This document shows positions 9,466-19,000 of a DNA stretch of 64,000 bases, in pieces (position 1 is the first letter of the stretch; each line of letters begins with the position of its first letter). Location of the stretch: positions 1-64,000 of the forward strand of contig NZ_PYOD01000007.1 of assembly GCF_003026285.1 (NCBI RefSeq), read 5' to 3'. Under the pieces are notes generated by a model. The model made no database searches. It was given only the letters and a program-made list of their open reading frames with translations, and had not been told where the DNA came from. The DNA comes from Photobacterium profundum (GTDB taxonomy: Bacteria; Pseudomonadota; Gammaproteobacteria; Enterobacterales; Vibrionaceae). Made by a program: the position numbers and the translations under genes.

Positions 9466-10461
9466 TTAATTTTCAAATAAATAGCAACGTACAAAGTGGT
9501 TGTCTGATAATTGAGATATTTCAGGTAGCTTTTCTCGGCATTTATCCATTGCATGAGTACAACGACCAGCAAACGGACAACCTAGGCTCTCTGGTGTCCA
9601 CAATGGGATTTCACCTTTATTACCTTTTAACTTGGTATGGATTGATTTACTTGGATCGGGCACCGCTGAAACAAGCAGTTGGGTATATGGATGCTGTGGA
9701 TCGTGAATGATCTCTTCGGTATCTCCCCATTCAACCATGTGACCGACGTACATAACGGCAAGGTCTTCAGCGATGTAACGGGCTGTGGCAATATCGTGAG
9801 TGATATAAAGCAGCGCCATTTCACGCTCAAACTTCATTTCTTCCATTAAGTTAAGTACACCAGCACGGATAGAAACATCCAGCATTGAAGTGGGTTCATC
9901 TGCCAGTACGACTTCTGCACCCACTGCAATATTTCGCGCTAAATTGACACGCTGACGTTGACCGCCTGATAGCTGGTGAGGGAATTTTGCCGCCGTTGCT
10001 TTAGGCGGGATCAACCCAACCTGTTCAAGTAAGCTATATACTTTGTCTTCCAATTCTTTTTTATTACTTGGTGATACTTTTTTATGGATCAGTAATGGTC
10101 GAGCAATGTGGTGGAAAATAGTATGGGTTGGGTTTAGTGATCCAAATGGGTCTTGCCATACCATTTGTACACCCTGGCGGAACTGCATTAAATCACGGTG
10201 CTTGGTGATCTCTGCAATATCGCGACCGTAATGCTCAATGTGCCCCCCTGTTGGTGGATACATTTTTGCAATCATTTTAGCGGTGGTCGATTTACCCGAA
10301 CCCGATTCGCCAACCACGGCCAAGCCGCGGCTTTTATACATTTTGAATGACACGTCGTTGATTGCACGCATCTTGGATTTCTTTAATGAGTTACTATTGA
10401 CCTCAAAATCTTTAATCAGATTTTTACCTTCAATAATTGGTTGTCCGACAGGTTTGTTCAT
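9466..10461 (-). CDS. Chitooligosaccharide ABC importer, ATPase (OppF/DppF type)
   Basis: This is the second ATP-binding subunit of a peptide-type importer. It has Walker A GESGSGKST, the ABC signature LSGGQRQR, Walker B VVLADEPTSMLD and the oligopeptide-transporter C-terminal Cys region (GCPFAGRC...KC). I start it at the ATG at 10461, preceded by GGGAGG; an in-frame TTG at 10473 would put that ribosome site inside the gene. It acts at the inner membrane with the neighbouring OppD-like ATPase. Sequence alone would say dipeptide; the operon says chitin sugars. Confidence 0.9.
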   Translation of the reverse strand: MNKPVGQPIIEGKNLIKDFEVNSNSLKKSKMRAINDVSFKMYKSRGLAVVGESGSGKSTTAKMIAKMYPPTGGHIEHYGRDIAEITKHRDLMQFRQGVQMVWQDPFGSLNPTHTIFHHIARPLLIHKKVSPSNKKELEDKVYSLLEQVGLIPPKATAAKFPHQLSGGQRQRVNLARNIAVGAEVVLADEPTSMLDVSIRAGVLNLMEEMKFEREMALLYITHDIATARYIAEDLAVMYVGHMVEWGDTEEIIHDPQHPYTQLLVSAVPDPSKSIHTKLKGNKGEIPLWTPESLGCPFAGRCTHAMDKCREKLPEISQLSDNHFVRCYLFEN

Positions 10462-10490
10462 AATGCCTCCCAATAACTTCCTATTTTTTA

Positions 10491-11462
10491 TTAACTGCTT
10501 TTATTGAATAGGTGGCAGTTTGATAGACGACCTGGTTCAAGTTGGCGTAATTTAGTGGGCGTGCTGAAACAGGCATCATAGGCTTTGTTACAGCGCGCTT
10601 GAAAACGGCAACCTTGAGGTATTTCCAATAAGTTCAATGGATTACCAGGAATGCCAGTGAGGCGCGTTTTAGGGCCAGTCAGTGGTGGAAATGAATTTCC
10701 CAACCCTTCAGTATAAGGGTGGAAAGGTTGTTCAAGTATTTGTTTTGATGGTGCAACTTCTATCAATTCGCCGGAATACATGATGCCAATACGATTTGAG
10801 AACTCGACCATCAGCGATATATCATGGGTAATAAATAGTATCGAGAAGCCAAATTCTTCTTTTAGTGCGTAGATTTTTTGTAGAATTTCACGTTGCACCA
10901 CAACATCCAAGGCTGTTGTTGGCTCATCCATGATGATCATTTTCGGATTCAGTGCCAGTGCGATAGCGATTACCAGACGTTGACGCATTCCCCCTGAGAA
11001 CTGATGCGGGTAGTCGCGCAGACGATTAGGGTGAATATCAACAATTTCTAGCAGCCCTTCAGCACGACGAATCGCTTGCTTACGGCTCATGTTAGTGTGA
11101 CGCATTAGCACGTCGCAAAATTGCTCTTCCAGTGTGAGTACAGGGTTTAGTGCGTTCATGGCACTTTGAAAAACCATTGACATCTGACTCCAGCGAAAAG
11201 CTGTCATATCAGCTTCGCTGTGTTTTAAAATGTCACCGTGACCGTCAAAGATAACTTCGCCACCAGTGATAAATGCGGGTGGCTTATGTAGACGCATTAA
11301 TGCCATTGCCACGGTTGATTTACCACAGCCAGACTCACCGGCCAAACCGAATATTTCGCCTTTACCGATGTCAAAGCTGACATCGTTCACTGCACGTACG
11401 TCGCCAGCTTCTGTGATGTAGTCAACACAAAGGTTACGAATGGAGATTTGTGGATTAGTCAT
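10491..11462 (-). CDS. Chitooligosaccharide ABC importer, ATPase (OppD/DppD type)
   Basis: This ATPase of 323 aa has Walker A GESGCGKST, the signature FSGGMRQR, Walker B IIMDEPTTALD and a C-terminal Cys-containing extension (GCRFQARC). Its start codon overlaps the stop of the upstream permease by one base (TAATG), with GGAGGAGA just before it, so translation is coupled. It heterodimerises with the next gene product to power import of (GlcNAc)n from the periplasm. Confidence 0.92.
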   Translation of the reverse strand: MTNPQISIRNLCVDYITEAGDVRAVNDVSFDIGKGEIFGLAGESGCGKSTVAMALMRLHKPPAFITGGEVIFDGHGDILKHSEADMTAFRWSQMSMVFQSAMNALNPVLTLEEQFCDVLMRHTNMSRKQAIRRAEGLLEIVDIHPNRLRDYPHQFSGGMRQRLVIAIALALNPKMIIMDEPTTALDVVVQREILQKIYALKEEFGFSILFITHDISLMVEFSNRIGIMYSGELIEVAPSKQILEQPFHPYTEGLGNSFPPLTGPKTRLTGIPGNPLNLLEIPQGCRFQARCNKAYDACFSTPTKLRQLEPGRLSNCHLFNKSS

Positions 11463-12490
11463 TACTGTTCTCCTCCCTGAAAGGCTGGTTGAGCTGCTTT
11501 AAGTGCCGCTTTATGCGCTTTTTTATTCTGTTTTGCCATTTTTTCCCAGCGTCGCATGCCTTTGTGAGAACGCAGTTGTGGGTTGGCAATTTCGTCTACC
11601 GCAAAGTTAAGAAGAGCAAGACCGACTGCGATAAATATGAGTGCCATACAAGGTACTAATAGCTCCCACCATGCACCGACGAGCATCGAAGAAGATGTTT
11701 GAACGTTGTACAGCATCATGCCCCAACTGATAGTGCTTGGATCACCTAGACCTAGATACGATAATGTTGCTTCGGTCATAATTGCCAACATGACAGAGCC
11801 GATGAAGCTGGCACCAACGATAGAAATAAGGTTCGGTAATATCTCAACAAAGATGATACGTACGCGTGACTCACCTAATACTTCAGCGGCTTTAATGAAT
11901 TCTTTCTCTCTTATTGATAAGGTTTGCGCTCTAACGACACGTGCTCCCCATGCCCAGGCGGTTATCCCGATAACCAATGCGATGGTTTCAGGTCCCGCTT
12001 TACCAATGAAGGCGGCGAGAACAAACAGTAAGGGTAGCTGTGGTATTACTAACATGATGTTCATGGCGGCAGAGAGAATGTCATCCACTCGGCCTCCGAA
12101 GTAACCAGCTGAAACACCTACCAGCGTTGCCAGAAAGCACACCATTAAGCCAGCGCCAAAGCCGACTGCAAGAGAGGTACGTGCGCCGTATACAACCTGC
12201 GACCAAACATCACGCCCCAGTCGAGTTGTGCCTAGTACGTGTTCGGCGTCTTTTGACATCCGTAAAGTACGAGGATTATCGGCAAGGTTTTTGGCAACCC
12301 AACTATCTGGATTATTTTGTGCAGCCTTAACAACAAACGCTGGGTATTCATGCGGGCTCCCCGTTCTCTTGTTAGGGGCATGCTCGGTAATGAATGGGGC
12401 AAAAATAGCGGCCAAGACAAATAGGATGATAATGCTTAAGCCTGCAAGGGCTTTCGGGTTACCAGAAAGTAGCTTAATTAAACCTTTCAT
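11462..12490 (-). CDS. Chitooligosaccharide ABC importer, permease (DppC type)
   Basis: This inner-membrane permease (342 aa) belongs to the BPD_transp family. A first membrane span lies near residues 15-35, then a periplasmic loop of about 60 residues, then a five-helix core. The ATPase-coupling EAA loop contains AAEVLGESRVRIIFVEILPNL. The C-terminus is Lys/Ala-rich (KKAHKAALKAA), an unusual basic tail. It follows the DppB-type gene by two bases. Confidence 0.92.
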   Translation of the reverse strand: MKGLIKLLSGNPKALAGLSIIILFVLAAIFAPFITEHAPNKRTGSPHEYPAFVVKAAQNNPDSWVAKNLADNPRTLRMSKDAEHVLGTTRLGRDVWSQVVYGARTSLAVGFGAGLMVCFLATLVGVSAGYFGGRVDDILSAAMNIMLVIPQLPLLFVLAAFIGKAGPETIALVIGITAWAWGARVVRAQTLSIREKEFIKAAEVLGESRVRIIFVEILPNLISIVGASFIGSVMLAIMTEATLSYLGLGDPSTISWGMMLYNVQTSSSMLVGAWWELLVPCMALIFIAVGLALLNFAVDEIANPQLRSHKGMRRWEKMAKQNKKAHKAALKAAQPAFQGGEQ

Positions 12491-12492
12491 AA

Positions 12493-13479
12493 TTATTTAC
12501 CTCCTTTACGTAGGCGAGGGTCAAGTGCCACGATGAGGATGTCGGCCATGAAGTTAAAGAACAGCATAAATAGGGTCATGATAAGTAGCTGGCCTTGCAA
12601 TACTTGATAATCACGCGCGTTGATTGCGTTAAGAAGAACAGTACCTAACCCTGGATAGTTAAAGATCATCTCGATAATTAGCTGACCGCCAATTGCTAGA
12701 CCTAGTGCCATCGAGAGAGCTGTTACACTTGGCAGTAGGGCGTTTCGTGCTGCATAGTTGAATACCACGCGATTTTCACTTAACCCTTTACCTTTTGCCA
12801 TGGTGATATAGTCTTCATTTAGCAAGTTGATCATGTTGTTACGCATGTTAATCAAGAAGCCACCGATTTGGATGATGGTGGCACAAAAAAGAGGTAACAC
12901 GGCGTGGTAGAGTACATCTTTAATAAATGCAAAACTGGTCCAGTCAGGTGTTGTGCCTGCGGTATACGCATAAGTTGAAGGAAACCATTTCGTACCGATC
13001 GCAAAGGTGTACAGTACCAACATGGCTACCACCACGGGAGGTACGGCTTGAATAACCATCATCCCCGGTGAAATGAAGGCATCGTATTTACTGCCTCGCT
13101 TCCAAGCAGCGAAGATACCGAGAGTCGAGCCTATACAGAAGGCTAAAATAACCGCTGTACCAGCAAGGAATAATGACCAACCTACCGCTCCGGCCATGAC
13201 ATCATTCACTGTTTGCGGGAAGGTTTGAATTGAGATACCTAGATCCCAAGAAAGAATGCCTTGGAGGTAGATAAAGTATTGCTGGTAAATTGGACCATCG
13301 ACAAAACCCAATAGTTGCTTCATTGCTGCGATACGCTCAGGTGTTACCTGTACTGATGCGTTAGCAAACATCATTGTTACCGGATCACCAGGCATTGCCC
13401 GTGGTAAAATAAAGTTGAGCGTTACCGCAAATAAAAGTGCTATCAGATAAAACGATAGCCGGCGTATAAAAAATCCCAT
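12493..13479 (-). CDS. Chitooligosaccharide ABC importer, permease (DppB type)
   Basis: This is an inner-membrane permease of 328 aa with an N-terminal helix (FYLIALLFAVTLNFILP), the family motif PGDPV soon after it, and a coupling loop with YITMAKGKGLSENRVVFNYAARNALLP. It forms the channel with the DppC-type subunit. It lies 141 bp from the binding-protein gene, with a strong intercistronic hairpin between. Confidence 0.93.
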   Translation of the reverse strand: MGFFIRRLSFYLIALLFAVTLNFILPRAMPGDPVTMMFANASVQVTPERIAAMKQLLGFVDGPIYQQYFIYLQGILSWDLGISIQTFPQTVNDVMAGAVGWSLFLAGTAVILAFCIGSTLGIFAAWKRGSKYDAFISPGMMVIQAVPPVVVAMLVLYTFAIGTKWFPSTYAYTAGTTPDWTSFAFIKDVLYHAVLPLFCATIIQIGGFLINMRNNMINLLNEDYITMAKGKGLSENRVVFNYAARNALLPSVTALSMALGLAIGGQLIIEMIFNYPGLGTVLLNAINARDYQVLQGQLLIMTLFMLFFNFMADILIVALDPRLRKGGK

Positions 13480-13582
13480 AACTCACACCTTAATCATCCA
13501 GCATTTGTTCCCTGTGCTAGATTCAGGACAGAAATCCCCCTGACGCAAAGCGCCATTACTTTTTTAGAGTAGGGGGAAAGAG

Positions 13583-13605
13583 GCGGTGCGCAATGTGTGC
13601 ACCGC
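13583..13605 (-). promoter_or_regulatory. Intercistronic hairpin between binding-protein and permease genes
   Basis: GCGGTGC (13583-13589) pairs with GCACCGC (13599-13605) around a 9-base loop, with no T-run after it on the transcribed strand. Such a stem after a binding-protein gene usually blocks 3' exonucleases, so the binding protein is made in excess over membrane subunits. That role is inferred. Confidence 0.6.
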
Positions 13606-13620
13606 AAGTTAATACCTAAA

Positions 13621-15300
13621 TTATGCTTTAGGCTTTAGATCAAGTACTTGTAGCAGACGTTCTTGAGTGTTGGTGATAGGCATTGGACGGCCTTTCGGGT
13701 TGTTCTCGTTCCACCAGCCCGTAAAGCGCGAGGTGTTGTATTGAGAAGTGTACGCACCAGACATGACTGGTACTGTTACTTGGTTTTCAGCAATGATTTT
13801 TTGAATTTTATGAGCGATTTTAACTTGCTCACCACGGTCTGCTGTTTTGTAGAAACCGTCAAGCAGAGTATCTAGCTCAGCATTTTTCCAGTAATGAAGA
13901 GCAAAGCGAGGCATTCCTTCGTTAGCTTGGAAGCGTGAGTGATAAGCACTGTCCCAGTAGGTGTAAGGATCTGCGCCGTGGAAGTAGTTGGTGTAAGCAA
14001 CATCGTATTTAGCATCAAGCATTGCTTGGTTGTAAATTGAGAAGTCAGGGGTACTTGATTCCGCTTTAATCCCCACCTCTTCAAGCATTTCTACACCGAG
14101 CTGTACCGTGTTGTTGAAGTCAGTCCAACCACTTGGTGATTGAATTGCTAGCTCAAGTTTTTTACCTGTTGGGGTCTCAACGAAGCCGTCACCATCGATA
14201 TCTTTAAAGCCAGCTTTTTTCAGCAATGCTTTTGCAGCATCAATATTGTAGGTATTGAACGGTTTGTACTTCTCATGAACAGCTTCATCTGACCATGCCT
14301 CAAAGGCCTGACCTAGACCTGAAGCGTAATCGTTTACTACACCACCGCCGTAGAATGCGATATCGATGATAGTTTCACGATCGATGGCCATAGAGAAAGC
14401 ACGGCGGAAGTCGACGTTATTGATCGCTTCATTGTTGCCTGCATTCGGCGATTTGTAGTTGAATATAAAGGCCTGGCTACCACCGGCAGGGTACCAATAT
14501 TTATTATCTGGACTAGCTGCTGCGTAAGTGCTGTCAACATCAGGGATGAATGAGTATGTCCAGTCGTACTGACCGCTTAGTACCTGACCCAAGAACTGGT
14601 CGTTACCAGCAACTTGTGGCAGACGCAGACAGTCAATATCTAGGTTGTCGTTATCCCAGTATTGCGGGTTACGGCACTGGGTGTATAGCTGCGGGGTGAA
14701 TGTTTCGATTTCAGTAAATGGACCGGTACCTACTGGGTTCTCATTAGTGAAGCGTGTAGGATCTTCTACCTTGCTCCAGATATGTTTAGGAACAACTGAT
14801 ACTTTATTGATCAGGTATGGCACATTCGAGTTTGCTTCAGTCAGGTTGAAAGTAACTTTATCACCAGAAGCGATTACTGATTTCAGGCGTTGGTTGATAC
14901 CAGTACGGTCAAGTTCAGGGTATTTTTTCAACATGTCATACGTAAATGCAACGTCTTCTGCTGTATACGCTTTACCGTCAGACCATTTCACTCCATCACG
15001 AATTACGAAAGTCACCTGCATCAGGTCGTCAGACATATAGTAGTCTTTTGCCAAACGCATTACTGGCTCGTTACCTTTCAGTTCATTAAATACTACGAGT
15101 GGCTCATAGATGAAATCTTGAACGGTATCTAATTGAGTTTGAAGAAACGGGTTAAAGTTACGAACAAATGTAGGATAAAATTTTGGTACCATTGTTAGTT
15201 CATTACGTTCAGCGGCAGCGGCAATTGGTGCCGTTAATACTGAAGCGGCTGCGGCAACAACCGCTAACGCTAACTTCGTTTTCTTAATATTGGCAAGCAT
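13621..15300 (-). CDS. cbp: Periplasmic chitooligosaccharide-binding protein (CBP)
   Basis: This solute-binding protein of the SBP_bac_5 (peptide/nickel) family has 559 aa. A Sec signal peptide is clear: a basic N-terminus (KKTK), a hydrophobic core and cleavage probably after PIAAAA. It captures (GlcNAc)n in the periplasm and hands them to the DppB/C-type permease. In Vibrio the unliganded protein also holds the sensor ChiS inactive; the adjacency of chiS fits. It is the first gene of the operon, with AAGGAAC before the ATG. Confidence 0.93.
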   Translation of the reverse strand: MLANIKKTKLALAVVAAAASVLTAPIAAAAERNELTMVPKFYPTFVRNFNPFLQTQLDTVQDFIYEPLVVFNELKGNEPVMRLAKDYYMSDDLMQVTFVIRDGVKWSDGKAYTAEDVAFTYDMLKKYPELDRTGINQRLKSVIASGDKVTFNLTEANSNVPYLINKVSVVPKHIWSKVEDPTRFTNENPVGTGPFTEIETFTPQLYTQCRNPQYWDNDNLDIDCLRLPQVAGNDQFLGQVLSGQYDWTYSFIPDVDSTYAAASPDNKYWYPAGGSQAFIFNYKSPNAGNNEAINNVDFRRAFSMAIDRETIIDIAFYGGGVVNDYASGLGQAFEAWSDEAVHEKYKPFNTYNIDAAKALLKKAGFKDIDGDGFVETPTGKKLELAIQSPSGWTDFNNTVQLGVEMLEEVGIKAESSTPDFSIYNQAMLDAKYDVAYTNYFHGADPYTYWDSAYHSRFQANEGMPRFALHYWKNAELDTLLDGFYKTADRGEQVKIAHKIQKIIAENQVTVPVMSGAYTSQYNTSRFTGWWNENNPKGRPMPITNTQERLLQVLDLKPKA

Positions 15301-15344
15301 AGCTGTTCCTTACTTTTGCTTAAGTTTCACTTATGGAAATTGAT

Positions 15345-15360
15345 TGCTCCAAGTGGAGCA
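15345..15360 (-). promoter_or_regulatory. Leader hairpin upstream of the chitin operon
   Basis: TGCTCC and GGAGCA form a perfect 6-bp stem with a 4-base loop, ending about 45 bases before the cbp start codon. It has no T-run, so it is not a terminator. It may stabilise the leader or be a protein site. Confidence 0.45.
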
Positions 15361-15467
15361 CTCGAACCTACTTCGAAGAAACTAATAAAGTATCTAGCGA
15401 ATGGCCTTGTAGGGTCTAAGTAACCCTAGGAAACTCCGAAATTGAAAAAGCGTCAATGTGGTCGCCC

Positions 15468-15508
15468 GTTAAAAACGTCAAAAACAGTTTTACTGCTGTT
15501 AAAAACGT
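15468..15508 (-). promoter_or_regulatory. Phased direct repeats, candidate operator for the chitin operon
   Basis: GTTAAAAACGT occurs at 15468-15478 and again at 15498-15508, exactly 30 bp apart (about three helical turns). Read in the operon direction the copies are TTGACGTTTTTAAC and TTAACGTTTTTAAC; a degenerate third (TTGACGCTTTTT) follows at about 15445-15456. They lie between the CRP site and the start of cbp. ChiS, encoded next door, is the obvious candidate ligand, but I cannot compare them with its published sites. Confidence 0.5.
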
Positions 15509-15548
15509 TAATACCGAGTTGTTAGGTGAACCTACGAATGACATTGGT

Positions 15549-15564
15549 TGTGCTTGATATCACA
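15549..15564. promoter_or_regulatory. CRP-cAMP binding site
   Basis: TGTGC-TTGATA-TCACA matches the consensus TGTGA-N6-TCACA with one mismatch. It sits 249 bp upstream of the cbp start codon. Control of chitin use by CRP is known in vibrios, so the site is expected here. Confidence 0.75.
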
Positions 15565-16018
15565 ATTAATTTAAGGCGTTACACTTACGAAGTTAGTGTC
15601 TGCAAACCCCCTGATTTAGTTATTATCGACATGTCGGGCTAACGATGAGCAAGTGTGATGTAATGCGAATGGCATGAATGAGTTAATTCCCTGCGTGAAA
15701 TTTTACGGGTTGATTTGTTGTGATTCGCTTCTCATATTTAAAAACAAATATATTTTTAAGGATAGATGGCCTTACTTTGTTGTAATTTTAAGCATGACAC
15801 TGAAGTGTTTAATGATGTTTTTCAGTAACCGAAATGATAATTTCGCACTGAAAATAAGCTCAATGCAGGGATGGGAATGAATAAATAAAGGACATACTCT
15901 TCAGCATGCAAATCGTACTTTAAAAGGGAATTATAACCGTATAGATAGACGGTATAAGTAGGATATGGGCATATTTATATTGGCTTGAATAGCGAGATAG
16001 CTCAAGGGGGGGGATAGC

Positions 16019-16043
16019 AAAAGACCTGCAAATGGCAGGTCTT
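16019..16043 (-). terminator. Terminator of chiS
   Basis: AAGACCTGC (16021-16029) pairs perfectly with GCAGGTCTT (16035-16043). On the leftward strand the stem is followed by a short TT run (TTTTGC overall). It lies 24 bp past the chiS stop codon. Confidence 0.75.
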
Positions 16044-16066
16044 AGTGGTAGGGACTAAAGGGGGGA

Positions 16067-19000
16067 TTATTGGCTAATAATGTGCTGTAGCTTGTCTCGC
16101 ATTGTTTGCACTTCATGACGTTCGATGGATGAGTCAGTGCAACGTTCTAATACAAAGTCGATAGTGTTAATGACCGTTCGCCAGCGTGGGGTCTTAGGTA
16201 AAGTTTCAACATGCAGGTATTTATCTAGAGTTCGCGTTTGTAAGGTACTTCTATCTAAATATACGCGCCATAAGCCACTTTCTTCTGCTAATTCAAACTT
16301 TGTTTTTTGCGAAGCTGTTTCCCAATACTTTAGTGTCGCCTTCATGACTTCGACTAATAGCTCACGAACCATATCAGCCTTATTTTTACCGTTATCCCCC
16401 AATTTATCTGCTAGGCGAGTGAATTCTCCACCAAGTTCGCGTAGCTGCTGTAAATTGTGTTTGTCGCCATCGAATGCAAAGCTTGATAAAACGTCGATGG
16501 CATCTTCTAGCATTGAAATTCTATGCTGAGCAGATGGACCTTCATTATCAAATACAAACATACGTTTTAGCCCTGATTCTTCAGGTAAATTGATCACATC
16601 AGTATCGAGTGGCTTTAGAATATCGCCAATCCGGAATGTTAAACTGCCATTGAAATGATGGCTTTGGCTAATATCATTAGGTAAGTGAGTCACTAGAATA
16701 TCTTCAATATTATAGCGTTCTAGCTGTTCTGGTGAGCGTTTGAATAGCTTCCCTGCTGCACTATTGGCATAGCGAATGCGCCCTTCATTTTGTACACAAA
16801 GGATGGCTTCATTGGTTGATTCAAGCAAACCCAGTAAACGGCTTTGGGTGGTCAATAAGCCGACTTCAACTTGTTCTCTGCGATGAATCTCTTGTTGAAG
16901 CGCTGCATTTTTCTGACGTTGTACTTCTGTTTTTCCAGCTTGCAGATGAGCACTAATACGGGCTATCAGTTCTTCTTTATTGAATGGTTTCGTCAGATAA
17001 TCATTAGCACCCGATTCAAAACCTTTGATTCTGTCTTGAACTTGCCCTAGTGCTGAAAGCATTATGATTGGGAGCTCTATTAAGGAATGCTCTTCGCGTA
17101 AAATATGGCATACCTCATAACCACTCATTTCAGGCATCATAATATCTAGCAGGATTAAAGCCGGCTGTTGTTGTTCAATAATCTTCAGTGCTTGTGGTCC
17201 ACTATCTGCGGTTAGAACACGATAACCTTCTAAACGTAAGAAGTTATTCAAGACTTGCAAATTGACGGGTTCATCATCAACGACCAATAATAATTCACCG
17301 TCAGGATTTTCAGGCAAATTTTCGTTTTCACATGTAGTGGTTTCTGATGATGGTGCTTGAAAGTGGATTTGACCATTGGTGCTCTGTTGGCTAGCTACAA
17401 TGTCTTCATCTGATGCTAAATTGAGAGTAAAGCTAAATGTTGTACCAACCATTGGTTGGCTACTCACATAGAGGTGGCCTCCCATTAAGTCGATTAATTG
17501 ACGACTAATCGATAACCCCAGCCCTGCGCCCTGACGGTAGTTGGCCAACCCAGTGTTTGCTTGTATTAACGGCTCAAAAATATGTTCCAATTGTTCAGCT
17601 GGAATACCTTGCCCGGTATCGACAACTTGAATGCGTATTTGGCTTTCTAATACGGTGGAAGAGAGGATGATCTTTCCTTCTGAGGTATATTTAATCGCGT
17701 TACCAACAAGATTATAAAGGATTTGTTCAAGGCGCTGTTCATCAGCTAATACTAACGGTAAGTCATTAGGTATTTGATTGATAATGCGAACAGGCTTACT
17801 CCCTAGCAGATGACTGGATAATTCGAGTACCAAGCGAACTGCGGAGGGTAGGTTTACAGCGTGCTTATTAATATCTAGATCACCGTAACGCATTTTATGG
17901 TAATCAAGCAGATCGTCCACGAGGTTCGTTAAACGTTGACCACTATTGATGATCATCTCTAATTGACGACGTTGTGATTTTTGAACCGGACCATTTGCAC
18001 CCGCTAAAAGTGATTCAGCAATGCCGACCATACCGTGTAGTGGTGTACGTAATTCATGTGATGTTGTTGCTAGGAATTCATCTTTTAATTTATCAGCTGC
18101 TTGAAGGTTTTCGTTTTGTTGGCTAATGACCTTTAAATTTTGTTCCAGCTCGTTATTTTGGTCCCGAATGAGTGTGATCTTTTCTCTGATTGAGCGTTGC
18201 ATTCGGGCGAAGCTGATTGCTAATCGTCCGATTTCATCGCTGCGCTCTGTGCCTTTTATTTCTTGTTCTAAATCGCCAGCAGAGGCGCGTTCTGCTGCCC
18301 ATGTTAAGCGTAGAAGTGGGGCGGTAATAGAGTTGGATAACCAGTGGGACGTAATAAAGACCAACACAATGGCTGTTAACATGGCAAAGAAGAAAAGCTT
18401 TTCTAGTTGATGGATACGTGCAAAAGCTTCTTTTTCTGGTAATTCAACTAACAGAGCCCAGGTAGTTCCCATAACATTGATCTGCGAAAAGGCGCTGAGA
18501 ACAGAGACATTGTTGTAATTGTTAAAACTACCTACACCACTTTCTCCTGCTAGTGCAGCATCAATCTTTTGGCTTGTTAAGATTGTCGGAATGCTTTCCC
18601 CGTCAGTGATACGGGATTTATGATCGGGACCAATAAGTAACGTCTGAACGAAATTTGTGTTTGAGCTAGCATTATTAATTAAGTTACTGATCGTTTCATT
18701 CTTTAGCTTAAAAAATACGTAGCTATGTAAATAACCTTGTTGAATGATAGGAGCAGCAAACCAAGCCGTATATGTTTTGGTAAAGGGATCTTGGCTGAAA
18801 TCAGTGAACACGACAGGAACGACATCGGGCTCCAATTGGTGCTTCTTCGCTTGGGCTTGGATCTTGGTAAAGGTTTCTTTTAATGCGAGGGAAGGGTTGT
18901 TATCGTCCAGTAAATTGGAGCCAAATCTATTATGCTGAAAAACGGAATACACCACATTGCCGTTTATATCGACCAACATAATGTCACTAAAAGCTGAGCG

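Larger units (their letters stand above)
15301..16066. other. Regulatory space between chitin operon and chiS
   Basis: This 766-bp space carries the operon promoter region: a CRP site at 15549-15564, paired repeats at 15468-15508 and a leader hairpin at 15345-15360. The chiS terminator is at 16019-16043, next to a run of eight G at 16006-16013. A 68-codon frame at 15674-15880 has no ribosome site or recognisable content, and I do not call it a gene. Confidence 0.7.

Noticed and set aside
15674-15880. 68-codon plus-strand frame between chiS and the chitin operon
   Set aside because: No ribosome site, odd composition rich in Phe/Lys/Cys, no recognisable motif, and it lies in AT-rich regulatory DNA.
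16006-16013. G8 run downstream of chiS as a phase-variable tract
   Set aside because: It lies in intergenic DNA beyond the chiS terminator, so slippage there would change no protein.
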